Assembly (NCBI GenBank): GCA_937892015.1
Contig: CALAUY010000053.1
Coordinates: forward strand, 1-19,709
From: an uncultured Bacteroidales bacterium
GTDB taxonomy: Bacteria; Bacteroidota; Bacteroidia; Bacteroidales; Paludibacteraceae
Direction of reading: 5' to 3'
DNA length: 19,709 nt
Shown: piece by piece, positions 7,141 to 14,130 of the stretch
Position numbering within the stretch: the stretch's first letter is position 1
Layout: every line of letters starts with the position of its first letter
Translations under genes and position numbers: made by a program
The notes under the pieces: generated by a model
The model's input: the letters and a program-made list of their open reading frames with translations, nothing else
Database searches by the model: none
What the model was told of the DNA's origin: nothing

Positions 7141-8292
7141 TCATTGCATCATCGCATCGGCGAGTGCTTCGAGTGCGGGCAAGTCGGAATCGTGAAGTGA
7201 ACTCTTGATAGAAACGATGGGCTCGACGATGGTGATGTCTTTCATCGACTGGAGCGATGTTTTGATGACACGTGCGGCTTGTGGAGCCCATGAGCCGTTT
7301 TCGAGAATGCCGACAGTGCGTTTTTGGTAGAGTTTTTGTCCGAGTTCGTGCAAGAAGAGGTGCATTGGAGGGAAGATATCCATGTCGTAAGTTGCGCAGC
7401 AGAGTACCATTTTGTTCATGCGGAACGCATCTTCGATGGCCTCGGCCATGTCGTCACGCGTGAGGTCGGTGATGGCGACTTTCGGACAACCTCGTTGGCG
7501 CAACATTTGCGCTAAAGTCTCGGCTGCGTGGCGAGTGTTGCCGTGAATGGAAGCGTACGCAACGAGGATGCCTTCTGTTTCGACATCATAGCGACACCAG
7601 ATATTGTAGAGACGAATAGCGTCTGCCAACTTGTCACCATCCAACACAGGGCCATGAAGCGGCGCAATGGTCTGTATATCCAGTTTAGCGGCTTTTTCCA
7701 TGACTTTGGTGACAGCTTGTCCGTATTTGCCGCAAATGTTGAAATAGTAACGTCTTGCTTCGCAAGCCCAATCATCGGCATCAGCATTATAGACTCCGAA
7801 TTTGCCGAAAGCATCAGCTGAAAAGAGCGTTTTTTCTTCGGGCACATAGGTCATCATCACTTCCGGCCAATGAATCATCGGGGCAGCAATAAAACGCAGG
7901 GTCAGTCCACCAAGCGGCAGTTCGTCACCTTCTTTGATAACGAGCGTGTTCGCGGCACATATGCCGAACTGGTTCATGAGTTGGAAAGCCTGTTTGCTTG
8001 CAACCACTACCGTTTCGGGATACGTCTCAAGGAATGCATTCATCGAACCGCTGTGGTCGGGTTCCATATGATGCACAACGAGGTAATCGGGTTTGCGTCC
8101 ATCGAGGCTGAGAGCCAAATGTGTTAGCCATTCTTGCTGTTTGCGCGGGTCAACGGCATCCATGACCGCTATTTTGTCAGCGAAAAGCAGGTAACTGTTG
8201 TAGCACATGCCTTCGGGCAGGTCGTATTGACTCTCGAAGAGGTCAAGGTCGGCATCGTCACAGCCAACGTACTTGATTTTGTCTGAATACAT
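7141..8292 (-). CDS. fprA: FprA-type flavodiiron protein (oxygen/NO reductase)
   Basis: A-type flavoproteins reduce O2 to water or NO to N2O and protect anaerobes from oxidative or nitrosative stress. The 383-residue product carries the whole di-iron site: H75, E77, D79 and H80 in HHMEPDHSG, H141 in MIHWPE, D160 in SADAFG and H213 in PLHGPV. The metallo-beta-lactamase-like domain spans about 1-235. A flavodoxin domain follows from about 242 with the FMN phosphate loop YASIHGNT (246-253). No rubredoxin domain is fused. The gene is last in a minus-strand group behind ribF (50 nt gap). NO versus O2 preference cannot be read from sequence. The symbol is the family name. Confidence 0.95.
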   Translation of the reverse strand: MYSDKIKYVGCDDADLDLFESQYDLPEGMCYNSYLLFADKIAVMDAVDPRKQQEWLTHLALSLDGRKPDYLVVHHMEPDHSGSMNAFLETYPETVVVASKQAFQLMNQFGICAANTLVIKEGDELPLGGLTLRFIAAPMIHWPEVMMTYVPEEKTLFSADAFGKFGVYNADADDWACEARRYYFNICGKYGQAVTKVMEKAAKLDIQTIAPLHGPVLDGDKLADAIRLYNIWCRYDVETEGILVAYASIHGNTRHAAETLAQMLRQRGCPKVAITDLTRDDMAEAIEDAFRMNKMVLCCATYDMDIFPPMHLFLHELGQKLYQKRTVGILENGSWAPQAARVIKTSLQSMKDITIVEPIVSIKSSLHDSDLPALEALADAMMQ

Positions 8293-8342
8293 AGTTTTAT
8301 GTTTTTATTTGTTATCAACTATTTACGTCGCACGGAAGTATT

Positions 8343-9257
8343 TCACTCAGCAGAAATATTGTGTTTTATTTGCTCCACATCTTGGGCTATTTGGTGTTGT
8401 AGCGCGTCGAGATTGTCGAAGAGCTGTTCGCTGCGGAGGTAGTGCAAGAGTTGGACAGATAGTGTTTTGCCATACAAATCTCCGGAAAAATCGGGGATGT
8501 GGAGTTCAATGGTTCGTTCTGTCCCGTTAAGTGTAGGATTGGAGCCTATGTTGAGCAGTGCTTTTCTGTCGTCAGTCTCGCAGATATACACTCCGTCCAT
8601 CGGCACGATTTTCTCTTCCGGAATGAGCAGATTGGCAGTTGGGAAGCCTATTTTTCGTCCTATTTGTTTTCCCGATACTACTTTACCCGTGAGTGTGAAA
8701 TGATAGCCGAGCATATCGTTCGCTTCTTCGATGTTTCCTAAGGAAATCGCCTTGCGAATGGCGGTTGAGGACGCTTTGCTTATGGGGTTTCGCGGTAATC
8801 GAACCAACTCTATCCCTACTCTATCTGCACTTTCTTGATAACGTTCGAAAGAGTCGGGATGATTGCTCCCAAAATGATGGTCGTAACCCATGACGAGGAC
8901 AGACACATCATGCTCATCGTGCAGTAAGCGCATGAATTCTTCGGCCGTAAGATGACAGATTTTCTCGAACGAGAAAGTCAGTATTTGCTCTACGCCGAAT
9001 GCTTTGAGCAGTTGTAGTCGCTCATCATAGGTGGTAAGCAGCGGGATGCTTCGACCATAGAGTACCCGTTGGGGATGGTCTTTGAACACCACTACGGCAG
9101 GCGTCAGGTGCTTGGATGCAGCAATAGAGACCACGTTTTCGAGCACAAACTGATGTCCGCAATGCACGCCGTCGAAGAACCCTATGGTAGCAACCAAAGC
9201 CACGCTCAAATCTTGATATAAATACGTTTGCGATAGAGCGGATGTGCAATACACCAC
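8343..9257 (-). CDS. ribF: Bifunctional riboflavin kinase / FAD synthetase
   Basis: RibF phosphorylates riboflavin to FMN and adenylates FMN to FAD. The N-terminal nucleotidyltransferase shows TIGFFDGVHCGH (24-35), and the C-terminal kinase shows KQIGRKIGFPTANLL, MDGVYIC and FSGDLYGK. The length (304) fits. There is no ATG before the catalytic motif: this call uses a GTG at 9257, which overlaps the upstream membrane-protein gene by 52 nt. The alternative is a TTG at 9209 whose TTGA overlaps the upstream stop, giving 288 residues beginning just before the nucleotide-binding strand. Its position between a membrane acyltransferase gene and a flavodiiron gene suggests co-transcription. Confidence 0.95.
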   Translation of the reverse strand: MVYCTSALSQTYLYQDLSVALVATIGFFDGVHCGHQFVLENVVSIAASKHLTPAVVVFKDHPQRVLYGRSIPLLTTYDERLQLLKAFGVEQILTFSFEKICHLTAEEFMRLLHDEHDVSVLVMGYDHHFGSNHPDSFERYQESADRVGIELVRLPRNPISKASSTAIRKAISLGNIEEANDMLGYHFTLTGKVVSGKQIGRKIGFPTANLLIPEEKIVPMDGVYICETDDRKALLNIGSNPTLNGTERTIELHIPDFSGDLYGKTLSVQLLHYLRSEQLFDNLDALQHQIAQDVEQIKHNISAE

Positions 9258-10360
9258 ATGAAGAGCACCAAGCTGAGTGCACAGGCCAGCGAACCACCTT
9301 TATCGCCAAAGATGGGCTGCATGCATACTTTGTACCAGAACGACCATGCGTTGTAGGCTACCTCGTGGTAGGTGAAGCGGATGGCTCCACAGATGTAAAC
9401 AAAAAGAGCAGAGAGGCAGTAGATGAAGAGCGGATTAGCACCAAAACTCTCGAAGAACACACTCCAGCGCTTTTTGCCGCAGATGTCGATAATCCAAATC
9501 AGTAATGCCAGCAGTAGGCTTGCAAGTCCGCAAGTTACCAAAACGTAAGAGGCCGACCACACCGCTTTATTGATGGGAAAAGCGTAGTCGAGCAGGAAGC
9601 CGCTGAGGAGGATGATTGTGCCGAAGATGAACAGTTTATTCACTTTTTGCCAGAGGTCTTTGGTGCTCATTATCAGCATGCCGGCATATGCTCCGAGTAG
9701 TACGTGCGAGAGGCAGGGAATGGTGGATAAGATTCCTTCGGGGTCAAAAGCGATTCGCTCGCCTTCAGCATTCGTCATGTGGTACATATGGTCATCACCC
9801 AAAACTGCCAAGTCCACTTTGCCTAAGATATTGTCAGCGTTGAGTTCGAAGGAGTTGGTGACGGCAATGAGCACACAGTATGCAATGGCAAGGACTGCTG
9901 CAACCCATGGTGCATTTTTGGGCTTGAAAGTGAGGAGCAGAAGTCCTCCGAAGAAACTAACCAATCCGAGTCGTGGAAAGACTCCGAGAATGCGCATGTT
10001 TGGCAACCACCCTTTCATATACTCCCAGAAATTGTCGGCATAGATACCTCGCAGCACTCGACTGATAAAGCTCAGGCCATATGCGACGAGAAAAATCATC
10101 ACCAAACGATAGCACAGTTTTCCGAACGTTTGAGTGGTGAGTCGGAAGTCGTATTTACGGTAAGAGATGTACATCGCAACGCCCATCACGAACACAAAGA
10201 ACGGAAACACCAAATCAGTGGGTGTACATCCGTTCCAAGCAGCATGTCTGAGGGGTGCATATATATGTGCCCACGAGCCGGGGTTGTTGACGGTAATCAT
10301 TCCTGCAATGGTGATTCCACGCAAGACATCGAGGGCTAAAAGTCGCTGATTTTGTTGCAT
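9206..10360 (-). CDS. HGSNAT/DUF5009-type membrane acyltransferase
   Basis: This polytopic inner-membrane protein of 384 residues has about ten or eleven hydrophobic segments. The N-terminus RLLALDVLRGITIAGMI and the HAAWNGCTPTDLVFPFFVF stretch (conserved histidine, W-x-G-x-T-x-x-D, FP-x-F) are hallmarks of the heparan-alpha-glucosaminide N-acetyltransferase-like / DUF5009 family, called NagX-like in bacteria. Human HGSNAT transfers acetyl groups from cytosolic acetyl-CoA to terminal glucosamine across the membrane; bacterial members are mostly uncharacterised, so the substrate here is unknown. It is first of a three-gene minus-strand group with ribF and the flavodiiron gene. A pair of 16-bp repeats lies just upstream. 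Confidence 0.88.
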   Translation of the reverse strand: MQQNQRLLALDVLRGITIAGMITVNNPGSWAHIYAPLRHAAWNGCTPTDLVFPFFVFVMGVAMYISYRKYDFRLTTQTFGKLCYRLVMIFLVAYGLSFISRVLRGIYADNFWEYMKGWLPNMRILGVFPRLGLVSFFGGLLLLTFKPKNAPWVAAVLAIAYCVLIAVTNSFELNADNILGKVDLAVLGDDHMYHMTNAEGERIAFDPEGILSTIPCLSHVLLGAYAGMLIMSTKDLWQKVNKLFIFGTIILLSGFLLDYAFPINKAVWSASYVLVTCGLASLLLALLIWIIDICGKKRWSVFFESFGANPLFIYCLSALFVYICGAIRFTYHEVAYNAWSFWYKVCMQPIFGDKGGSLACALSLVLFMWCIAHPLYRKRIYIKI

Positions 10361-10378
10361 ATGAGGTTCTTTTGATTA

Positions 10379-10411
10379 AACAAAAGGGTGAGTGGAACAA
10401 AAGGGTGAGTG
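10379..10411. repeat. Two 16-bp direct repeats upstream of the DUF5009 gene
   Basis: AACAAAAGGGTGAGTG occurs at 10379-10394 and again at 10396-10411, with a period of 17 bp. A partial third copy (GACAAAAGG) lies at about 10427-10435. On the minus strand the unit reads CACTCACCCTTTTGTT, so each copy contains TTTTG and could overlap promoter -33 elements. Function unknown: it could be an operator pair or a slipped-strand duplication. Confidence 0.75.
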
Positions 10412-10441
10412 TGGATGCGTGTGTTGGACAAAAGGTTTGAT

Positions 10442-10491
10442 GATTCAGAAAAAGAGCAGCCGGAATAGTCCAACTGCCCTTTTTCTGAATC
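10442..10491 (-). terminator. Strong hairpin terminator after tsf
   Basis: Positions 10442-10459 and 10474-10491 are complementary over 18 bp with one mismatch (10455/10478), across a 14-nt loop. On the minus strand the second arm ends in a CTTTTT run and then CTGAATC. It begins 8 nt beyond the tsf stop codon and closes the rplM-rpsI-rpsB-tsf unit. Because the stem holds A5/T5 tracts on both arms, it may also stop transcription entering from the other side. The other sequence at 10361-10498 is the upstream region of the DUF5009 gene with its repeats. Confidence 0.85.
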
Positions 10492-10498
10492 GCGATGA

Positions 10499-11494
10499 TT
10501 AGTCTTGATTGAGCGTGATTCGCTTGAAATCGAGGCAGGTGGCGTGTGCCTTGGCGAGGAAGTCCTTCACCGGCATTTTGTCCTCGTTGCCTACATAAAT
10601 CTGGTCCATCAGGGTGTTCTCCTTGAAGTATTTCTGGAGACGACCTTGTGAAATCATCTCAATCTTCTTAGCCTGCTTCTCGAGGTTAGCTTCAGCTTCG
10701 GCAGCAGCACTGACCTTGAGTTCGCGTGCCAGTTGAGCCTGCTCGGGTGTGAGCCAACCTTTGGCGGTATTGCTCTCGATATGGTCGTCACTATCCACGT
10801 GAGCGGGGTTGATTCCTGCTTTGCGAATGACGTTCTCCACATATTTAGCAATCTCTTCGGACTTGGTTTTCTCAATATTGACAGCCAACTCGTGTGCTTT
10901 CACCTCATCGGAGATATGGTTAGCATCCAATGCGAGCGGGTTCATAGCAGCCACTTGCATCGCTACGCCGTGCACGGCCTCGTGAGGCGCATCAGGTTCG
11001 GCGAACAAGACGATGGTGGACAGTTTGTTTCCGAGGTGGTTGTATGCATCCACGCAAGCGCCGGATAAGAAAGTGTAGTCAGAGAGTTCCATTTTCTCGC
11101 CGGTAACTCCGGAGCGTTCGGTTACGAGTTCAGCAACGGTCATTCCATCCACTTTGAGAGCCTTGAGAGCCTCAAGGTCGGCCGGTTTGTTCTCCATTGC
11201 TAAATCAAGGATCTTCTTGGTGAGAGCTACAAAATCAGCGTTCTTTGCCACGAAATCGGTCTCGCACTTGAGCGCAACGATAGCGGCGAATCCATTTTCT
11301 GCTTTAGCGAGCACGCAGCCCTCAGAAGCTTCACGGTCGGAACGCTTGGCTGCGATTGCCTGTCCACGCTTGCGGAGGAGGTCCTTCGCGGCCTCAAAGT
11401 CGCCGTTAGCCTCTTCGAGTGCTTTCTTTACATCCATCATTCCTGCGCCGGTGATGTCACGCAGTTTCTTAATATCAGCTAATGATACAGCCAT
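10499..11494 (-). CDS. tsf: Translation elongation factor Ts
   Basis: EF-Ts is the nucleotide exchange factor that regenerates EF-Tu-GTP. The 331-residue product begins with the UBA-like N-terminal domain (LADIKKLRDITGAGMMDVKKALEE) and contains the conserved core TDFVAKNADF near residues 79-88 that contacts EF-Tu. Its length is longer than the E. coli form (283) but usual for Bacteroidetes. It lies 24 nt downstream of rpsB on the minus strand, the common rpsB-tsf arrangement, and is followed by a strong hairpin terminator. Confidence 0.97.
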   Translation of the reverse strand: MAVSLADIKKLRDITGAGMMDVKKALEEANGDFEAAKDLLRKRGQAIAAKRSDREASEGCVLAKAENGFAAIVALKCETDFVAKNADFVALTKKILDLAMENKPADLEALKALKVDGMTVAELVTERSGVTGEKMELSDYTFLSGACVDAYNHLGNKLSTIVLFAEPDAPHEAVHGVAMQVAAMNPLALDANHISDEVKAHELAVNIEKTKSEEIAKYVENVIRKAGINPAHVDSDDHIESNTAKGWLTPEQAQLARELKVSAAAEAEANLEKQAKKIEMISQGRLQKYFKENTLMDQIYVGNEDKMPVKDFLAKAHATCLDFKRITLNQD

Positions 11495-11518
11495 AATTAT
11501 ACAGTTTTAAATAGTTGC

Positions 11519-12424
11519 TTATTCAGCTTCTTTTGCTTCGGGAACAGCCTCAACGGAAGCCGGCTCTACAGGGGCAGCCTCAGCGGGAGCTTCCTTGGCT
11601 TCGGGCTTGGCCTCAGCTACTTTCTCGATTTCAGGAGCTTTGGATTTGCGAACGCGTTGACGACGCTCTTTGGGAGCGGGAGCTTCTCCGTCAGCCTCTG
11701 CCTGTGCGGCAGCAGCGTTTTCGTCGGCTTTCTCGACCTTACGTTCTTCCAGTCCTTCCTTGATAGCAGCGCAGACAGCGTCTAGAATCACTTCGATGGA
11801 GCTTGATGCGTCGTCGTTGGCTGGAATGACAAAGTCGATATTGTTGGGGTTGCTGTTGGTATCGACGATAGCAAAAACGGGAATTCCCAGACGTTGTGCC
11901 TCACTAACGGCGATATGCTCTTTCATGACGTCAACCACGAAGATTGCGGACGGCAGACGAGTCAGGTCGGCGATAGAGCCGAGGTTCTTCTCCAGTTTCT
12001 CGCGTTGGCGAACAATCTGCAGTTTCTCTCGTTTGGAGATGTTGTCGAACGTGCCGTCGTTCATCATCTTGTCGATGGAGCTCATTTTCTTCACCGCTTT
12101 GCGAATAGTGGGGAAGTTGGTAAGCATACCTCCTGCCCAGCGCTCGGTGATGTACGGCATCCCGATTTCCTGTGCTTTGGCAGCCACAGCGTCTTTGCCT
12201 TGCTTCTTGGTCGATACGAAGAGAATCTTGCGTCCGCTTTTAGCGATAGCTTTGAGAGCTTCAGCCGCTTCGTCGATTTTTACGACTGTTTTGTTGAGGT
12301 CGATGATGTGGATGCCATTACGCTCCATGAAGATATAGGGAGCCATAGCGGGATTCCACTTGCGTTTGAGGTGGCCGAAATGACAGCCGGCCTCCAACAG
12401 TTGTTCAAAATTGGTACGTGCCAT
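11519..12424 (-). CDS. rpsB: 30S ribosomal protein S2, with C-terminal extension
   Basis: S2 is a late-assembling protein of the small subunit that binds bS1. The core spans about residues 1-230, with FEQLLEAGCHFGH at the start and the family stretch RWAGGMLTNFPTI in the middle. The remaining ~70 residues are an Ala/Glu/Lys/Pro-rich low-complexity tail (for example EAKEAPAEAAPVEPASVEA), making the protein 301 residues against 241 in E. coli; similar acidic tails occur in other Bacteroidetes S2. The 168-nt gap after rpsI holds a structured leader. tsf follows downstream. Confidence 0.97.
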   Translation of the reverse strand: MARTNFEQLLEAGCHFGHLKRKWNPAMAPYIFMERNGIHIIDLNKTVVKIDEAAEALKAIAKSGRKILFVSTKKQGKDAVAAKAQEIGMPYITERWAGGMLTNFPTIRKAVKKMSSIDKMMNDGTFDNISKREKLQIVRQREKLEKNLGSIADLTRLPSAIFVVDVMKEHIAVSEAQRLGIPVFAIVDTNSNPNNIDFVIPANDDASSSIEVILDAVCAAIKEGLEERKVEKADENAAAAQAEADGEAPAPKERRQRVRKSKAPEIEKVAEAKPEAKEAPAEAAPVEPASVEAVPEAKEAE

Positions 12425-12454
12425 TGTTTTGTTTTAGTTGTTTGTTATTAAATC

Positions 12455-12577
12455 TCCTTTTTGCGAGTTGCAACCCAAACGTTTCGTCTAAGCACAAGCG
12501 TCGAAACGCAAGAACCGAAAGAGGTTCTTTAGGCCACTCGCAACAATCGTCGGGTAGGCATAGTTACATCCCGACCA
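12455..12577 (-). promoter_or_regulatory. Structured rpsB leader, candidate r-protein autoregulatory RNA
   Basis: On the minus strand the rpsI-rpsB spacer folds into several hairpins. In 5' to 3' RNA order they are: 12575-12570 with 12554-12549 (GTCGGG/CCCGAC, 15-nt loop); an outer 8-bp stem, 12543-12536 with 12468-12461 (TTGCGAGT/ACTCGCAA); and, enclosed by that stem, a 7-bp hairpin at 12529-12510 (AAGAACC-6 nt-GGTTCTT) and a 7-bp hairpin at 12508-12480 (CGTTTCG/CGAAACG, 15-nt loop). The two inner hairpins form a three-way-junction-like layout ending about 35 nt before the rpsB ATG. None of the stems is followed by a T-run. The minus-strand sequence after the outer stem contains AAAAAGGAG, too far upstream to act as a normal ribosome site. 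I infer feedback control by S2; the family is not identified. There is no clear TAnnTTTG promoter here; the best is a weak AACGTTTG inside the leader. The rest of the gap is A-rich. Confidence 0.55.
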
Positions 12578-12592
12578 TTTGGAGTGTTGATT

Positions 12593-12979
12593 TTAACGTT
12601 TGGAGAACTGGAAATGCTTGCGTGCTTTGGGTTGACCGGGTTTCTTCCGTTCTACCTCGCGAGCATCGCGGGTAAGAAAACCTTCAGCTTTGAGTGCAGG
12701 CTTGTCCTCAGGATTGATTTTAACGAGAGCGCGGGCAATAGCCAAACGCAGGGCTTCAGCTTGTCCTTTGAATCCGCCGCCGTCCAAGTTCACCTTGATA
12801 TCGTATTTTTCAGCAACACCGAGTTTGTTCAATGGTTGCTTAACGATGAACTGAAGGATGGAAGAGGGGAAATATTGTTCAAGCGGTCGTTTGTTGATAG
12901 TAATCTGACCATTACCTTCACTTACGAAAACGCGTGCAACAGCAGCTTTGCGTCGTCCGAGTGCATTAATTACTTCCAT
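12593..12979 (-). CDS. rpsI: 30S ribosomal protein S9
   Basis: S9 sits in the small-subunit head with a C-terminal tail that reaches the P-site tRNA. The 128-residue product has the conserved start INALGRRKAAVARV, the central GGGFKGQAEALRLAIARAL and the basic end GQPKARKHFQFSKR, including the terminal lysine/arginine expected for this tail. It starts 8 nt after rplM, the conserved L13-S9 pair. Downstream is the 168-nt rpsI-rpsB spacer. Confidence 0.97.
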   Translation of the reverse strand: MEVINALGRRKAAVARVFVSEGNGQITINKRPLEQYFPSSILQFIVKQPLNKLGVAEKYDIKVNLDGGGFKGQAEALRLAIARALVKINPEDKPALKAEGFLTRDAREVERKKPGQPKARKHFQFSKR

Positions 12980-12987
12980 TGATTCTG

Positions 12988-13449
12988 TTATTTAAGGGTG
13001 TTGATGTCAATTTGTTTTGGCTGTTGTGCCTGCATATTGTGCTCTGCACCTGCAAACACGAAGAGATGTGTGATGATACGTTCTCCGAGGTGGTTTTTAG
13101 GGAGCATGCCACGAACCACTTTGCGAATCCATGCTTCAGGGCTCTTGGCGAGCATTTGCTCGGGAGTGGTAAAACGTTGTCCGCCCGGGTAACCGGTGTA
13201 GCGTACATACTGACGATCTGTCATTTTCTTGCCGGTCAATTTTACTTTGGCGGCATTGATAATAATCACGTTGTCACCACAATCTTGGTTGGGAGTGAAG
13301 TTCGGTTTGTACTTGCCTCGGAGGATCTTAGCCACCTTGGAGCACATACGCCCGAGCACTTGTCCCTCAGCGTCGATGACAACCCATTCTTTCTGTTTCA
13401 GCGCATCTTCTCTGCTTACAGAAACGGTTTTCAAACTTAAAGTGTTCAC
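12988..13449 (-). CDS. rplM: 50S ribosomal protein L13 (GTG start)
   Basis: L13 is an early-assembly protein of the large subunit. The 153-residue product contains EWVVIDAEGQVLGRMCSKVA, GDNVIIINA, YTGYPGGQR and GMLPKNHLGE, all typical of the family. The start codon is GTG at 13449, not ATG; the resulting N-terminus (NTLSLKTVS) resembles that of Bacteroides L13, so it is probably right. It heads the ribosomal-protein unit with rpsI 8 nt downstream, and is transcribed from the promoter at 13582-13612. Confidence 0.96.
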   Translation of the reverse strand: MNTLSLKTVSVSREDALKQKEWVVIDAEGQVLGRMCSKVAKILRGKYKPNFTPNQDCGDNVIIINAAKVKLTGKKMTDRQYVRYTGYPGGQRFTTPEQMLAKSPEAWIRKVVRGMLPKNHLGERIITHLFVFAGAEHNMQAQQPKQIDINTLK

Positions 13450-13576
13450 TTTTTTGTTGTTTTTAAGGCTCGACCTATAGACATCTTTTACACTACACAG
13501 CCGAGCGAGTTAGTAATAATTTTCTGCTTTCTAATCATGTTTATGTAGGAGCACAGCATCCCCATTGTTAGAAATC
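13450..13576 (-). other. Long 5' leader of rplM
   Basis: About 125 nt separate the inferred transcription start (near 13576) from the GTG of rplM. The first part overlaps the end of the DUF4296 gene. Short pairings are possible, for example GGCT/AGCC or CTCG/CGAG around 13470-13506 on the minus strand, but they are mutually exclusive and weak. A leader this long before L13 could hold an autoregulatory site; I see no recognised family. Confidence 0.35.
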
Positions 13577-14130
13577 GGGTGCAAAGGTACTGCTTTTTTT
13601 TCAAATATGCAAGTTTTTTCGTCATTTTTTTCAAAAAAAGTGCTATTTTCTGCCCAAGGAGGCGTAAAATCGTTACAAACGGTGTCTTTCCAGAGCTCAA
13701 AATGCAACGGCCGAGTGTGTTCGTCAATCCATTTTTGCCAATCGTTTTCTTTTTTGAGTGTTCGCACTTTGGTCTTATACTCCACAGCATCAGCATTGAG
13801 TTGTTCGTACCGTTCTTGGTCTTTTTTGAGTTGTTCCACCACCTTGGGATAGACTCGGTTGAAGAGTAGCGGGTGGTCGGTGTACCAGACGAGTGACGAG
13901 TCGAACTGTGCCTGCGTGACGTGATGTTTTTCAAGCACATTGAGGTAGTAGGCCGACGTCTCGTAGTCGTGTCCGTAGTTGTATCCTACAGCTTGCAGGA
14001 TGCCCTCGGTCTTGTGGAGGTCGTAGAGTAAAGCCTGCATCTTGCGCTTGGAGAGGATGCCGTCGGGACGAATCGTGCAACCGCAGAGCAGCAGCACGCA
14101 GAGGAATCCTATGAGCCGATTATTTTTCAA
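13531..14130 (-). CDS. DUF4296 lipoprotein downstream of lspA
   Basis: This 199-residue predicted lipoprotein has a hydrophobic N-terminus and a lipobox-like L-C-G-C with the cysteine at residue 18. The next ~90 residues (LSKRKMQALLYDLHKTEGIL... to QFDSSLVWYTDHP) match the DUF4296 pattern, a Bacteroidetes family found beside lspA. Its function is not known. The call uses TTG at 14130, overlapping the lspA stop by 11 nt; no ATG gives a signal sequence. The last third is Lys/Glu/Phe rich and low-complexity. Its codons from about residue 163 onward coincide with the A-tracts and promoter of rplM, so this end may be shaped more by the promoter than by protein function. Confidence 0.8.
   Translation of the reverse strand: MKNNRLIGFLCVLLLCGCTIRPDGILSKRKMQALLYDLHKTEGILQAVGYNYGHDYETSAYYLNVLEKHHVTQAQFDSSLVWYTDHPLLFNRVYPKVVEQLKKDQERYEQLNADAVEYKTKVRTLKKENDWQKWIDEHTRPLHFELWKDTVCNDFTPPWAENSTFFEKNDEKTCIFEKKAVPLHPISNNGDAVLLHKHD
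13582..13612 (-). promoter_or_regulatory. Bacteroidetes vegetative promoter of rplM operon
   Basis: On the minus strand TTGC (13612-13609) is followed after 19 nt by TACCTTTG (13589-13582), matching the Bacteroidetes sigma-ABfr pattern of -33 TTTG-like and -7 TAnnTTTG. The spacer and upstream DNA carry several A-tracts (around 13592-13600, 13614-13619 and 13628-13643), which could act as an UP-like element. The start of transcription would be near 13576. It lies inside the 3' end of the upstream DUF4296 gene, so the ribosomal genes gain their own strong promoter within a larger block of same-strand genes. Confidence 0.85.

Noticed and set aside
7137..7160. Tandem GCATCAT-like units at the end of the flavodiiron gene
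   Set aside because: They encode the last residues (DAMMQ) and are too few and imperfect to call a repeat element.
11670..12338. 222-codon plus-strand open frame antisense to rpsB
   Set aside because: Serine/isoleucine-rich product without domain, fully overlapped by conserved S2 coding sequence.
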